Below, piece by piece: positions 49,901 through 61,048 of a stretch of 64,000 nt of DNA. Location of the stretch: contig CM119264.1 in the NCBI GenBank assembly GCA_051294375.1, forward strand, positions 19,165,590 to 19,229,589. Direction: 5' to 3'. The stretch comes from Paraspadella gotoi. Taxonomy: Eukaryota; Chaetognatha. A program made the translations under genes and the position numbers. Every line of letters begins with the position of its first letter. Position 1 is the first letter of the stretch. Below the pieces are notes generated by a model, which saw only the letters and a program-made list of their open reading frames with translations, did no database searches and had not been told where the DNA came from.

Positions 49901-52900
49901 TTCAGTTTTTTCAGGCATTTTTTTTCAAGTTTTTTCTCCAGCATTTTCTTTTCGCTGCTGTCAATTCATAGTTTAGTTTTTCCGGGCATTTTTTTCAAGT
50001 TTTCAGGCATTTTTTCAGTTTTTCAGGCATTTTTTTCGCTGGCTGTCATCATTTTAAGTTTTTTTTCCGGCATTCACTTCTTTCGTGCTGTCCATTCATT
50101 TTATTGTTTCCGGCATTTTCTTTCGCTGGCTGTCATTCATTTTAGTTTTTCTTTCCAGGCAATTTCCTTTTGCTGCTGTCATTGCAATTTAGTTTTTCCC
50201 GGCATTTTCTTCGCTGCTGTCATTCATTTTAGTTTTTCCGGCATTTTTTTCAGTTTTTTCAAGGCATTTTCTTTCGCTGCTTGTCATTCAATATTAGTTT
50301 TTCGGCATTTTTTTTTCAAGTTTTCAGGCATTTTCTTTCGCTGCTGTCATTCATTTTAGTTTTTCCGGCATTTTCTTTCGCTGCTGTCATTCATTTTAGT
50401 TTTTCCGGCATTTCTTTTGCTGCTTGTCATTCATTTTAGTTTTTCCGGCATTTTCTTCGCTGGGCTGTCATTCATTTAGTTTCCGGCATTTTCTTCGCTG
50501 CTGTCATTCATTTTTAGTTTTTTCCGGCATTTTCTTTCGCTGCTGCATTCATTTTTAAGTTTTTCCGGCAATTTTCTTTCGCTGCTGTCAATTCATTTTA
50601 GTTTTCCCGGCTTTGTCTTTCGCTGCTGTCATTCATTTTAGTTTGATTCCGGATTTTCTTTCGCTGCTGTCATTCATTCTAGTTTTTTCCGGCATTTTCT
50701 TTCGGCTGCTGTCCAATTCATTTTTTAGTTTTTCCGGCATTTCTTTTCAGTTTTTTTCAAGGCATTTTCTTTCCGCTGCTTGGTCCATTCCAATTTTAGT
50801 TTTTTTCCCGGCATTTTTTCAGTTTTTCAGGCATTTTCTTCGCTGCTGTCATTCATTTAAGTTTTTCCGGCATTTTTTCTCAGTTTTCAGGCATTTTTTT
50901 GTTTTTGCAGGCATTTTTTTGCAGTTTTTTTTCAGGCATTTTCTTTTCGCTGCTGTCATTCATTTTAGTTTTTCCGGCATTTTTCAGGCATTTCTTTCGC
51001 TGCTGTCATTCATTTAGTTTTTTTCCGGGCATTTTTTCTCAGTTTTGTCAGCATTTTTTTTCGCGCTGTCATTCATTTTTAGTTTTTCCGGGCATTTTTT
51101 TCAGTTTTTTCAGGCATTTTTTCAGTTTTGTCAAAAGGCACTTTTTCAAGTTTTTTTTCAGGGCATTTTCTTTCGCTGCTTGTTCATTCATTTTAGTTTT
51201 CCGGCATTTTTTCAAAGTTTTTCAGGCATTTTTTCAAGTTTTTTCAAGGCATTTTATTCAGTTTTTTTCAGGCATTTTCTTTCGCTGCTGTCATATTTTA
51301 GTTTTCCGGCATTTTTCAGTTTTTTCAGGCAATTTTTCAGTTTTTCAGCATTTTCTTTCTGCCTGCTGTCATTCATTTTCAGTTGTTTCCGGCATTTTTT
51401 CAGTTTTCAGGCATTTTTTCAGTTTTTTGTCAGGGCATTTTCTTTCGCTGCTGTCATTCATTTTAGTTTTTCCGGCATTTTTTCAGTTTTTTCAGAGGCA
51501 TTTTTTTTTCAGTTTTTTCAGGCATTTTCTCTTTCGCTGCTGCTCATTCATTTTAGTTTTTCCGGCAATTTTTTTTCAGTTTGTTCAGGCATTTTTCTTT
51601 TCGCTGCTGTCATTCATTTTAGTTTTTCCAGGCCATTTTCCTTTCGCTGCTGTCATTCCATTTTAGTTTTTCCCGGCATTTCTTTCGCTGCTCGTCATTC
51701 ATTTTAGTTTTTCCGGCATTTTCTTTCGCCTGCGTTCATTCATTGTTAGTTTTTCCGGCAATTTCTTTTCGCTGCTGTCATTCATTTTAAGTTTTTTCCC
51801 GGCATTTTCTTTCGCTGCTGTCATTCATTTAGTTTTTCCGGCATTTTCTTTCGCTGCTGTCCATTCAATTTTAGTTTTTCCGCGCATTTTTCTTTCGCTG
51901 CTGTCATTCATTTAGTTTTCCGGCATTTTCCTTTCACTGCTGTCATTAATTTGTAGTTTTTTTCCGGCATTTTCTGGTTTGCTGCTGTCATTCATTTTAG
52001 TTTTTCGGCATTTTCTTTCGCTGCTGTCATTCCATTCATTAGTTTTTTTCCGGCATTTTTTGCAGTTTTTCAGGGCATTTTCTTTCGCTGCTGTCATTCA
52101 TTTATAAGTTTGTTTCCGGCATTTTTTTCAGTTTTCAGGGGCATTTATCTTTCGCTGCTGTCATTCATTTTAGTTTTTTCCGGCATTCTTTCTTTCGGCT
52201 GCTTGTCATTCATTTTTTAGTTTTTCCACAGGCATTGTTCTTTCGCTGCTGTCCATTCATTTAGTTTTTCCGGCATTTTCTTTCGCTGCTGTCATCATTT
52301 TAGTTTTTCCGGCATTTTTCCTTTCGTGCTGTCAATTCATATTTAGTTTTTCCGGCATTTTCTTCTCGCTGCTGTCATTCATTTTAGTTTTGTCCGGCAT
52401 TTGTCTTTCGCTGCCTGTCATTTCATTTTAGTGTTTTCCGGCATTGTTCTTCGCTGCTGTCATTCATTTTAGGTTTTTCCCGGCATTTTCTTTCGCTGCT
52501 GTCATTCATTCTTAGTTTTTTTCAGGCATTTCTTTTCGCTGCTTCATTCTTTTAGTTTTTTCCGGCATTTTTTCAGTTTTTTCAGGCATTTTCTTTTCGC
52601 TGCTGTCATTCATTTTAAGTTTTTCGGGATTTTTTCAAGTTTTTCAAAGGCATTTTCTTTCGCTGTCTGTCATTCATTTTAGTTTTTTTCCCGGCATTTT
52701 TTCTCAGTTTTCAGGCATTTTTTCAGTTTTTCCAGGCAATTTTTTCAGTTTTTTTCAGGCATTTTCTTTCGCTGCTAGTCAATTCATTTTAGTTTTTTCC
52801 GGCATTTTTCAGGCATTTTCTTTTCGCTGCTGTCATTATTTTAGTTTTTTCCGGCAATTTTTTCCCAGTTTTTGCAGGCATTTTTTTTTTCGCTGCGGTC

Positions 52901-53690
52901 ACTCATTTTAGTTTTTCAAGGCATTTTTTATCAGTTTATTCAGGCATTTTTTTCAGTTTTTTCAGGCATTTTTCAGGTTTTTCAGGCATTTTTCTTTCGC
53001 GGCTGTCATTCAATTTTAGTTTTTTCGGCATTTTTTTTCAAGTATTTCCAGGCATTTTTTCAGTTTTTCAGGCATTTTTTCAAGTTTTCAGGCATTTTCT
53101 TTCGCTGCTGTCATTCATTTTTAGTTTTTCGGCATTTTTTCAGTTTTTCAGGCATTTTTCAGTTTTTCAGGCAATTCTTTTTCGCTGCTGTCAATTCATG
53201 TTTAGTTTTCCGGCATTTTTTCAGTTTTTCAAGGCATTTTTTTCAAGTTTTTTTCAGGCATTTTTCCTTTCGCTGCACTGTCATTCATTTAGTTTTTCCG
53301 GCATTTTTTCAGTTTTTCAGGCCATTTTTTCAGTTTTATCATAGCATTTTCTTATCGCTGCTGTCATTCATCTTTAGTTTTTCGGCATTTTTTTCAGTTT
53401 TTGCACGGCATTTTTTTTCGCTGCTGTCATTCATTTTAAGTTTTTTCCGAGCATTTATTTCAGTTTTTCAGGGGCAATTTTCAGTTTTTCAGGGCATTTT
53501 CTTTCGCTGCTGTCATTCCATTGTCCCAGTTTTTTCCGGCATTTTTTCAGTTTTTCAAGGCATTTTTTTTCAGGTTTTTCAGCGCATTTTCCTTTCGCTG
53601 CTGTCATTCGATGTTTAGTTTTTTCTCCGGCAATTTTTTCAGTTTTTCAAGGCAATTTTTTCTTTCGCTGCTGTCATTTCATTTTTAGTT
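46930..53690 (+). repeat. Long composite minisatellite, ~40 bp unit with ~20 bp sub-unit
   Basis: The main unit reads GCTGCTGTCATTCATTTTAG followed by TTTTTCCGGCATTTTCTTTC. A related short unit, AGTTTTTCAGGCATTTTTTC, occurs alone or in runs between main units. Length noise is extreme in T and C homopolymers and extra single bases are frequent, as in uncorrected long reads. The repeat has few stops in some frames, so it makes long false reading frames full of FxFSGIF and AAVIHF. 46980-47150 is unique and GC-rich, and 47770-48180 is a C-rich variant. Confidence 0.95.
47770..48180. repeat. C-rich variant block inside the minisatellite
   Basis: Here the unit becomes CGCGCA-CTCTCTTTCGCCTGC-CCGCTCA-TCCATCTCTC-ACGCTCTCTC. 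It aligns with the main unit but has C in many T positions. A shorter block of the same kind lies at about 48420-48560. Confidence 0.6.
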
Positions 53691-54146
53691 TTTTGCCGCC
53701 TCGATTCCGCGTGACGTCAAATTGTTCCTTGTAACCAATTTTTCGTTTTTTTTCATTTTTCTGTTTTTCTTCTTTCTTTCAAACTTGCTCTCCCGAAAAA
53801 CTTTTTTTTTTTTCCCTTTCCTCTTCTCTTTTTCTAGGGATCGCCCTTCTATCGTCGCCGCAAGTCCGTCTCCTTCTTTTCGATTCTCTTTTTCCCAGAT
53901 TTGCTTTTCCGATGCTCCCATTCCCTTTTATCCCGAGAAAAATGTCCGTCTCCCAAGTTTGCTAGATAATCAGTGCCAAAGGGACTCCATCACAAACCCA
54001 TCAGGAAACTGAGAAAGGCAGCGCTCCCACCGTTTCAATTGTTCAATCCCTTTTTAGTGGTGGGTTTTGTGTGAGTTGGTTTAGAGAGAAGAAGAGGAGA
54101 GAGACAAGAAGAGATGGACAAGAAGCGAATGGAAGAAAAAGGAATT

Positions 54147-54214
<68 letters not shown>
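54147..54214. repeat. (GA)n microsatellite
   Basis: Block B counterpart of 41329-41401. Confidence 0.95.
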
Positions 54215-54218
<4 letters not shown>

Positions 54219-54728
54219 CCGTGGACCAAAAATCCCCCACGAGTGCAATTTTTTTTTCCAAGTTTAGAAAAAGTGCAAATAGTTTTGGAGACCAAATTAA
54301 TTTGTTTGGATGAATTTAAGAAAGTGCAGAAAAAATAAATTTTAAGTAGGAAAAAAGGAAAGTTTCAAAAACGGTTTTTTAAAGGAGTACACACAAATGT
54401 TTTTTAAAAGGATGTAAAATGGCGCAAAAAACTTTTTAGCAGTTCGAAGGTCGGCTGGTTGTATATCCTCTGGACTGGACGGCAATAAAATTTATTTAAG
54501 CTGGAAAGCTCCCCTCTTGGTTTAAGAAAATAAAAAAAATTTGGAAATAAGAATAAGAAAGGGGAAAAACAGAGAAAATTTTTTTTCAGAGCTTTCAATG
54601 TCTCGAAATAGTAGTCTTGAATTTGACGAAAGAAAGCTTTTTTCTTTTTTTGTAGCCTTTAAGGTGCTAAAAAACATCCAACTGACGCCTAATCCAGCTA
54701 AAATCGATTTCTCTCTTTTGTTGCTTAG

Positions 54729-54853
54729 GACATGAAGGTTCTGTCGATAGGAGTGATGTCGTCGACGCGTCGCCAATCAAATCCTCTAAATATGGATTCG
54801 GAACGAAGAAACAAATCTATCTCCTTCAAATATTTTAACGAACGTTCAGCTCG
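54729..54853 (+). pseudogene. Indel-damaged copy of the second Ig-domain exon (block B)
   Basis: Starts GACATGAAGGTTCTGTCGAT after an AG acceptor and ends before gtgagg, like 41883-42000. It is 125 instead of 118 bases with several small indels, so the frame is lost. Either a degenerate duplicate or sequencing error in the same exon; I favour the latter. Confidence 0.7.
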
Positions 54854-54922
54854 GTGAGGTCTCTCGATGGATGTAAGAAATCGAACGAAAAGAGTTGAAT
54901 AAAAAGGGAAAGCTGAAAGTTA

Positions 54923-55279
54923 ACGGATTTCAAATCGGAGTGAAATGAAAAGATTTGTTTTTTACTCTTAAATACTCAATATGATTTATTTTATCATTTA
55001 TTAGTTAAAAATTCCCTGACGTTTAGGTTTCCTATATTATACAAATTCAAGAATATATTTACATCATAACAACTGCGCTTGCTTTCTAGACAGCTTTTTT
55101 GTAAGAATTTTCCCTTATTTGATAATTGAATTTTAAACTCATTGTACAATGGGATTTAGAAAATAAAAAAACGTCAGCGATTTCTTTATTAAGGGTGCAA
55201 AGATCTGAAGTTGCTATAACAAATACTTTAGTCAACAGTAATTTGATCCTTTCATTTCACTCCCCATTTGAAATCCGTG
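54923..55279. mobile_element. MITE (block B copy)
   Basis: Counterpart of 42067-42424; the left end has lost bases (TAACGGATTTC). Confidence 0.85.
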
Positions 55280-56125
55280 TAGAACGTGGATGATGCGATT
55301 AGGAAAAGTTAGGAAAATACAGATGGAGACACGGAAAGGAGATTAAAAGTTGAGAGTTGAGAAGAAGGACATAGCAATGTTTAAGTCTCAGGAAAACTAA
55401 AGATATACACATTATTATATAACATATATACATACATTATACAATGATATGACGGCGGCAATAAAAACACTGGTGTAGAAAGGCCAAATAAAACCCCATT
55501 GGCAAAAATTACCAATCTGTAATAAAAAGAAAATAAAGACACTATAAAACCTCGGCGCTGAATTGTTTCGAGCACACGACAATATCGGATACTAAACCAA
55601 AGTGATAATTATTTTTCGCCATCTACTTTTCTTGCCAGATTTATCGACCGATCTCGAGGGAAAAAAAACAACTAAGTCATATCTAGAAATAGACAAAAAA
55701 ACAAACAAACCCGAAGTTCCCCCGCGAGATCTTGCTTAATCCCATCGTCGATTAATTCGGACAGACGCGGTCGTCCATCACGTACAGAGGAGCAGCGATA
55801 TTACGACCCTCGAAGGGGAATCCAATCCTTTGCTCGTTGTGTCCGTCCCCCGCGCCCCCTTTGCCCTCCTCGTGGAGAGCAAGTCGCGGACTCGTCGTTC
55901 CGTCGTCATTTAGCTTGTCATGTCTCATTCTTGAAATGACCCGCTCGATCTCTCCTCGTCTTCTGACCTTCGAACATAATAGGACGTGAGGAAAGGGTGA
56001 CGAGAGGAGAGAAGGAGGGAGGCAGGGAGAAAAAAGCCAAATAAAAATTCATTTCGAGTCAGGGAGATGGAGAAGGAAGGAGGAATAAAGAAAGGGAAGA
56101 AAGAAAGATAAATAAGTAAAGAGAT

Positions 56126-56134
<9 letters not shown>

Positions 56135-56160
<26 letters not shown>

Positions 56161-56176
56161 CTGAGAATTTTACGAA

Positions 56177-56232
<56 letters not shown>

Positions 56233-56263
56233 AGAAAGAAGAAAGAAAGAAAGAAAGAAAGAA
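56135..56263. repeat. (GATA)n then (GAAA)n microsatellites
   Basis: GATA repeats at about 56135-56158 and GAAA at 56176-56263. The GATA run is longer than in block A. Confidence 0.95.
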
Positions 56264-56328
56264 AAAATAAAAATAAAATAGAGTAAAAGAGAGGGCAGGC
56301 AAATAAAAACTCATTCTCTCCCTTCCAG

Positions 56329-56450
56329 GCCGACGCCGGCCGATACAAATGCTCCAACGCTGTTATGCTTTCCTTGGTGGTGATGGAACCGCCGTCGTGT
56401 CACCCAAAACCCAGATCTCACCAATCGCCTGGAAGTTGCAATCTCAAAAA
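56329..56450 (+). pseudogene. Indel-damaged copy of the third Ig-domain exon (block B)
   Basis: Same as 43443-43562 but with an extra G right after the acceptor AG and other small indels, which break the DAGRYKC frame. Confidence 0.7.
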
Positions 56451-56567
56451 GTGAGTTGGGCTCCGTTGATTTAATTTTTTTTACGATTTTTTAATTTAGA
56501 TAAGTGCAAGTAACAAAGCGAGTGAGGTGAAAACTGAAAAAGGCTTGTGAAATTCAAATAAATTAAA

Positions 56568-57345
56568 AAGTACAGATCCGCGCGCTCTTTGGAGAATAAA
56601 TTTAGGCCTTAATTCTGTTAAAACCGTTGTATGTAGTTAATAACCAATAAAATTTTTAAAAACCTCTTGGTTTTGGCTTTCAGTCGATTCCCAAAATGTT
56701 TAAAAATTTAGATTTTTTGTTTTAAATAAGATTGCAAGAGGCATTTCGATCTTCGAATAAATCAAATGAATTAAATAAAAAAAGTTACCAAGCATACCGA
56801 TCGTCATTTACCCCGTGACTCACATGCGCTTCATCCCTCGATCGTGCATCTCGTTCCGCTCATTTCCGCTTCGCCCTTCAACGAAACCTGGAATTCTTTG
56901 CTCCAATGAAAATCGGGAAGCGGGATTCGTTCCACGTCGGTAGACGGTGAAAGCTGCGAGGGAATCTCTCGAAACGCCGTCCTCGTCGTTGCTGTTGTCG
57001 TTGTTCTTTATCCCCGATGCTGATCGCTTTGGAGATCCTTTCATTATCTGTCGACGAAGAGGCTTTCGACACATTTGAAAGTTAGATATGTAATCCGACA
57101 AAGTGGGTTTCTCTTCGAAGCCAGTACTTTTCTCTGCTGCCAACACTCGGACAAAGATGGGATGACGAACGAAAAAATTTTTTTTGGTTTAATTTATATC
57201 GATTTTCAACCTTGTTTTGTCTGGTTTTGTAAAAAAATATGAGCAAGAATTCTGAGTTTCGAGTGTGAGCTTTCATGAGATCCTTGAGAAGAAAATTTCA
57301 CAAGGGAAATAAAATATTTACAAATTTTAAAATGAAATGAAATAA
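56568..57345. other. Sequence present only in block B (fills the 10-N gap of A)
   Basis: Contains a GC-richer part (56820-57130) that is open on the minus strand for 108 codons (56820-57146, starting MLAAEKSTGFEEK). The frame has no recognisable domain. It could be chance or an exon of another gene. Confidence 0.4.
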
Positions 57346-57766
57346 ATTTATATCTAAAAAATTCCGTAAATAATTCTTAAGGATCGAATTAACTAAAATC
57401 TCGGAGAATTTTCTCATCGTTTTTAAGAACCTGCAATGACCGAGGACGAAGGCTCCACTCGACTGAAGGATCAAATCTAATCGGCGCGTCTTTGATTCCA
57501 CGACGCCGTTGATTAAGACGTCTCTAACCTAGTCACCTGAATCTTTTTCGGCTCTTTTCAAGATACATAACTATTATTTGCCCTTTTTCGGGCGACTAAC
57601 CCTGAACGCCACCGAAGTTTCAAGAGAGGGAAATGGTTTCAATTAGATTCTTACTATGGTTCCATTCGTTTTGCTTCAATGGCACATCTGATTTGATTGA
57701 CTCTAAGTCTATAACGAGGTTTTAGTTCATTTTTGATCTTCAAGAAACTTTTATCGTCGTCCGTTC

Positions 57767-57920
57767 CGTGAAGACGTTAAAGGAGAGAACAAATTTCCCG
57801 TGAAGACGTTAAAGGAGAGAACAAATTTCCGTAAGACGTTAAAGGAGAGACAAATTTCCGTGAAGACGTTAAAGGAGAGAACAAATTTCCGTGAAGACGT
57901 TAAAGGAGAGAACAAATTTC
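57767..57920. repeat. 31 bp minisatellite, five units (block B)
   Basis: Five nearly identical units containing GAAGACGTTAAAGGAGAGAA, followed by the same unique GTCGTTAAATCAGGATTACG as block A. Confidence 0.92.
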
Positions 57921-58554
57921 CGTGTCGTTAAATCAGGATTACGTCGAATCTTCACCCGGGAGAAATTGCGTTTGACGAGAAAAAAACAAATCCAGGCACT
58001 GTCCAGTGTGCACACCGTCAGGGAAGCAAGGCGACCACTCTCTTCGTCGTCACTTCAGAGGTTTCTCTTCAGGCATAATACATATAAGGTTATTTTTGTG
58101 AAATCAGCCTGTCATGTAATGTTTTGATTTGTTTTCACCATTAAAAATCCTTGTTTTGAAAAAAAAATTTCAAATTAAAGTCGTCGATGGTTCAAAAAAA
58201 GACTGGATTCTTTTTTATTAAATGAAATAAAATATTAAGGATCAAAAACCTTTTTGGGAAATAATTCCTGGAATATCGAAAACCAGATGGTGCCCCAACG
58301 TCACAGCCCAGCCTGATTTGTGCGTCTTAACAATTCCGGTCGATTGCCGCCGAGTTTCCAGCGAGATTCAAGCGATAATCATTATTCCCTAAGAGAGCAA
58401 AATGAAACAAAATTTATCGATGATCATAATATGCAGATTCTTTTTATACAGATTTTTTTATACAAATCAATAAAATAAAGAGTGGTCTTTCATACAATTG
58501 AAACATTCTTTGAAATATTTTCCAGTTCATTGATAGGGATGCCAGGTACTCTGG

Positions 58555-58730
58555 GAGTGAATAAACGAGACTGTAGAGAGTCTTGATTGAAAGCTGCAGG
58601 ACCTGCTATGTCATATCTTGTAAGAGTGATGGAGGCCTTAAACCACCAAAGCCTGTCCAAAGTCAGGGGCAAGATAGCTTATTTATTAAATGAATGGATA
58701 ATTTTTTATATTGGTTGTACCAATTTCATA
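58555..58730 (+). repeat. Dispersed ~180 bp repeat, copy 3 (block B)
   Basis: Counterpart of 45183-45361 with a few single-base deletions. Confidence 0.85.
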
Positions 58731-59015
58731 AAAAAGTTCTTCCTTTTGTTGCGATAATTCCAAACACCAACTAAAGACTAAAGCGCAATTTCGTCCGGGC
58801 GTCGGAAAAAAAAACACCGACAAAAAAGAAAACGTCACATTAATTAAAAATTAAAGGTCGAAAGAAGGAGGAAAAAGAAGAAGAGGGGAAAGGAGGAGGA
58901 GGGAGGGAGCTTCAGAAAAAAGGTCATCAACGGGAATCGAGTGAAAATTGGATGAAATCAACGGAGAAAAAAATGAATAATTCATTTTCCCTTCAGTTTC
59001 AATTTACGACGATTC

Positions 59016-59018
<3 letters not shown>

Positions 59019-59095
<77 letters not shown>

Positions 59096-59099
59096 CTCT
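59019..59099. repeat. (CT)n microsatellite
   Basis: Interrupted once. Block A has only 26 bp of CT followed by unique sequence at this place. Confidence 0.95.
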
Positions 59100-59351
59100 C
59101 TTCACTATCTGACTTCTAACTTTAATTCTACAGATCTTCTTTCTCTTTTTGATCTCGAATCGCATCTCGATCTCAAGATTCTACTCGAAATTGCCGAGTG
59201 TGCTCGGTGAGCAGTGAGCGGTGAGCGGTGAGGACTGAGGAGCCAAAAAAAGCTAGATGAAATCGCGAATTGTGAGAACTGCTGGTTTTCAGAAGGGACG
59301 AGAACGGAAGTCGTTGTGAATCGTGAGGAATCATTCATTATTCGTGAGTTG

Positions 59352-59353
59352 TG

Positions 59354-59442
<89 letters not shown>
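59352..59442. repeat. (GA)n microsatellite
   Basis: Counterpart of 46038-46125. Confidence 0.95.
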
Positions 59443-59446
<4 letters not shown>

Positions 59447-60332
59447 AAACAGGCGACCTTCGTCCGTTTTGACGTCGTTTGTACGTTAATGCACTCTCCA
59501 CACGCCGTTAGCGGTTCGCGGTCTTTTCACTCTGACTTCAAAAGAGATAAACAATTTTCGACGTAGGTTTTCTTTCGCAAACGAAGTGGAAAATAGTCGG
59601 ACATAAAACATGTATTCATCATTAATGTCTGTCGAAGGAGGTTATTCTCGTTAGGCTCGCTTCGTCATCATTCGTTACAAACAAATTGAAAATCTATACA
59701 GGTTTTTTTTTTATTTTTCCTCTTTCAACCATTGATTAATCTTTATTGCTTTCGATTTTTCTCTGTCAATCCTCCTTCCTTTCGGCTTCTCCGTATTTTC
59801 TCGTTTGCTTACCAACTTCGTTAGTCTGTCTGTCGGTCCGTCCGTCCGTCCGTCCGTCCAATCCTCCGTTTTATTCCTCCTCTATTCCCTCCTCCTCTCT
59901 TTAGAAGATCACTGAAGGCTCAAATTCTGCGCTAATTAAAAACATTACTCTGAACGTTGTAACCTCCGAGAAAAAGAAACAAGCTTACCATTAAAAATTT
60001 AAAAAAACTGCTCAGTTACCGCTAACAATATTTCCGTTGAAATTTAAGATTGAAATACATTTATTCAATACCTCAAATCGCGCTTGAAAATTAACTTTTT
60101 TTCATCCTCTCCATTTAGTTTCCGTTCTCGACTGTAACTAATTCCACTTAAATCATCGCCCTTTTTTCTTTTCCCTATCCCGCGCCCTCCCTTGCCTACC
60201 CTACTTCCGATTCCTCCATTCCCGGTCCCATGTCCCTCCATCGCTTTCCCCTCCATGCCCCACCTTCAACCCCTTCCCCCCTTCCCGACCCCTACCCTGC
60301 CCACCTTCCCTACCCCTCGCTTCTCCATCCAG

Positions 60333-60533
60333 AACCGGAAGTCGACGCGAATTTTTCCGCCTGAAGGAAGGCCACCCGGCGTCGTTCTCGTGCCGAGCGA
60401 AATACGCGGGAGACTCCAGCCCTGGCTTCAATGGGTGATAATCATCTTCGGTTGCGTTGTCCTCGCGATTCATGGTGTATGGTGTAATACAGTAGCGCGC
60501 GCCAAGGAAGTAGGGGCGCGGGAGTATAGGTGA
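60333..60533 (+). CDS. Candidate terminal exon encoding a membrane helix
   Basis: A strong acceptor (long pyrimidine-rich tract at 60180-60330, then CCATCCAG) precedes an open frame of 66 codons ending in TGA. The product has a Pro/Arg-rich lead, VVLVPSEIRGRLQPWLQ, a hydrophobic segment WVIIIFGCVVLAIHGVWC (about residues 38-55), then a short tail, NTVARAKEVGAREYR. This fits a type I membrane anchor near a C-terminus. It lies downstream of, and on the same strand as, the Ig-domain exons, so it could be that gene's last exon. The third Ig exon ends in phase 1 and this one would start in phase 0, so at least one exon between is missing. No homology recognised. Confidence 0.35.
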   Translation, partial: NRKSTRIFPPEGRPPGVVLVPSEIRGRLQPWLQWVIIIFGCVVLAIHGVWCNTVARAKEVGAREYR

Positions 60534-61023
60534 ACGGAAGGAATATATCGCGTAGCGGTAAAAGGAAAACAATTGAAGCAATTGAAAACGACTAATTTTT
60601 ACCTACATGTAAAATTTACAAAATGAATATAATTTCTATAATAAGTGATTATCGGTGGAACTGTAAATTAAACTTAAAATTGATTCCTTATCACTTATTA
60701 CCTTCCGCTCAGTAGCTTATCGATTTTTTTTCGCGAAAAAGATAATTACCCAAGGGAACAAAAAACCCCGCAAACTGTTTTCATCGAATATGATTAAAGG
60801 ACAACATTGGGATAAGAAAGGGGAATTTGTTCTCAACTTGTATCTTTCTGAGGCCCCGTTCCTTTCCCAGCTCCTTACCCCGCCCTGCTCTCCCCCCCCA
60901 TTTCGATTTCCTTAACCTTCAACTCCCCCCACACTGACGTCAATGCAGCCCCGAGGGTCACGGAGACAGAATGGAAAAGAAGGAAATGAATTCAGCGGCC
61001 AAAATTCCTAGCGAATGAAAACA
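60534..61023. other. Gene-free stretch before an assembly gap
   Basis: No supported exon. ATTAAA at about 60667 could serve as a polyadenylation signal for the candidate exon upstream. Confidence 0.3.
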
Positions 61024-61048
61024 NNNNNNNNNNNNNNNNNNNNNNNNN
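61024..61048. other. Assembly gap of exactly 25 N
   Basis: Third placeholder of the same length. Confidence 0.95.

Larger units (their letters stand above)
53662..59980. repeat. Block B: second copy of the ~6 kb segment
   Basis: Colinear with 40859-46665. It supplies sequence for two gaps of A (56568-57345 and 57424-57530). It is noisy up to about 55000 and again from about 57540, but almost identical to A at 55280-55740. The first base after the array corresponds to the single array unit at the start of A. Confidence 0.92.

Noticed and set aside
47153-53618. Several long open frames (up to about 290 codons) on the plus strand, rich in Phe, Ser, His and Cys
   Set aside because: They are translations of the 40 bp minisatellite in shifting frames, repeat the same words (SFSGIF, AAVIHF) and have no start context, splice sites or domain.
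46930-53690. CRISPR-like array
   Set aside because: Units are adjacent, there are no unique spacers of constant length, and the genome is eukaryotic.
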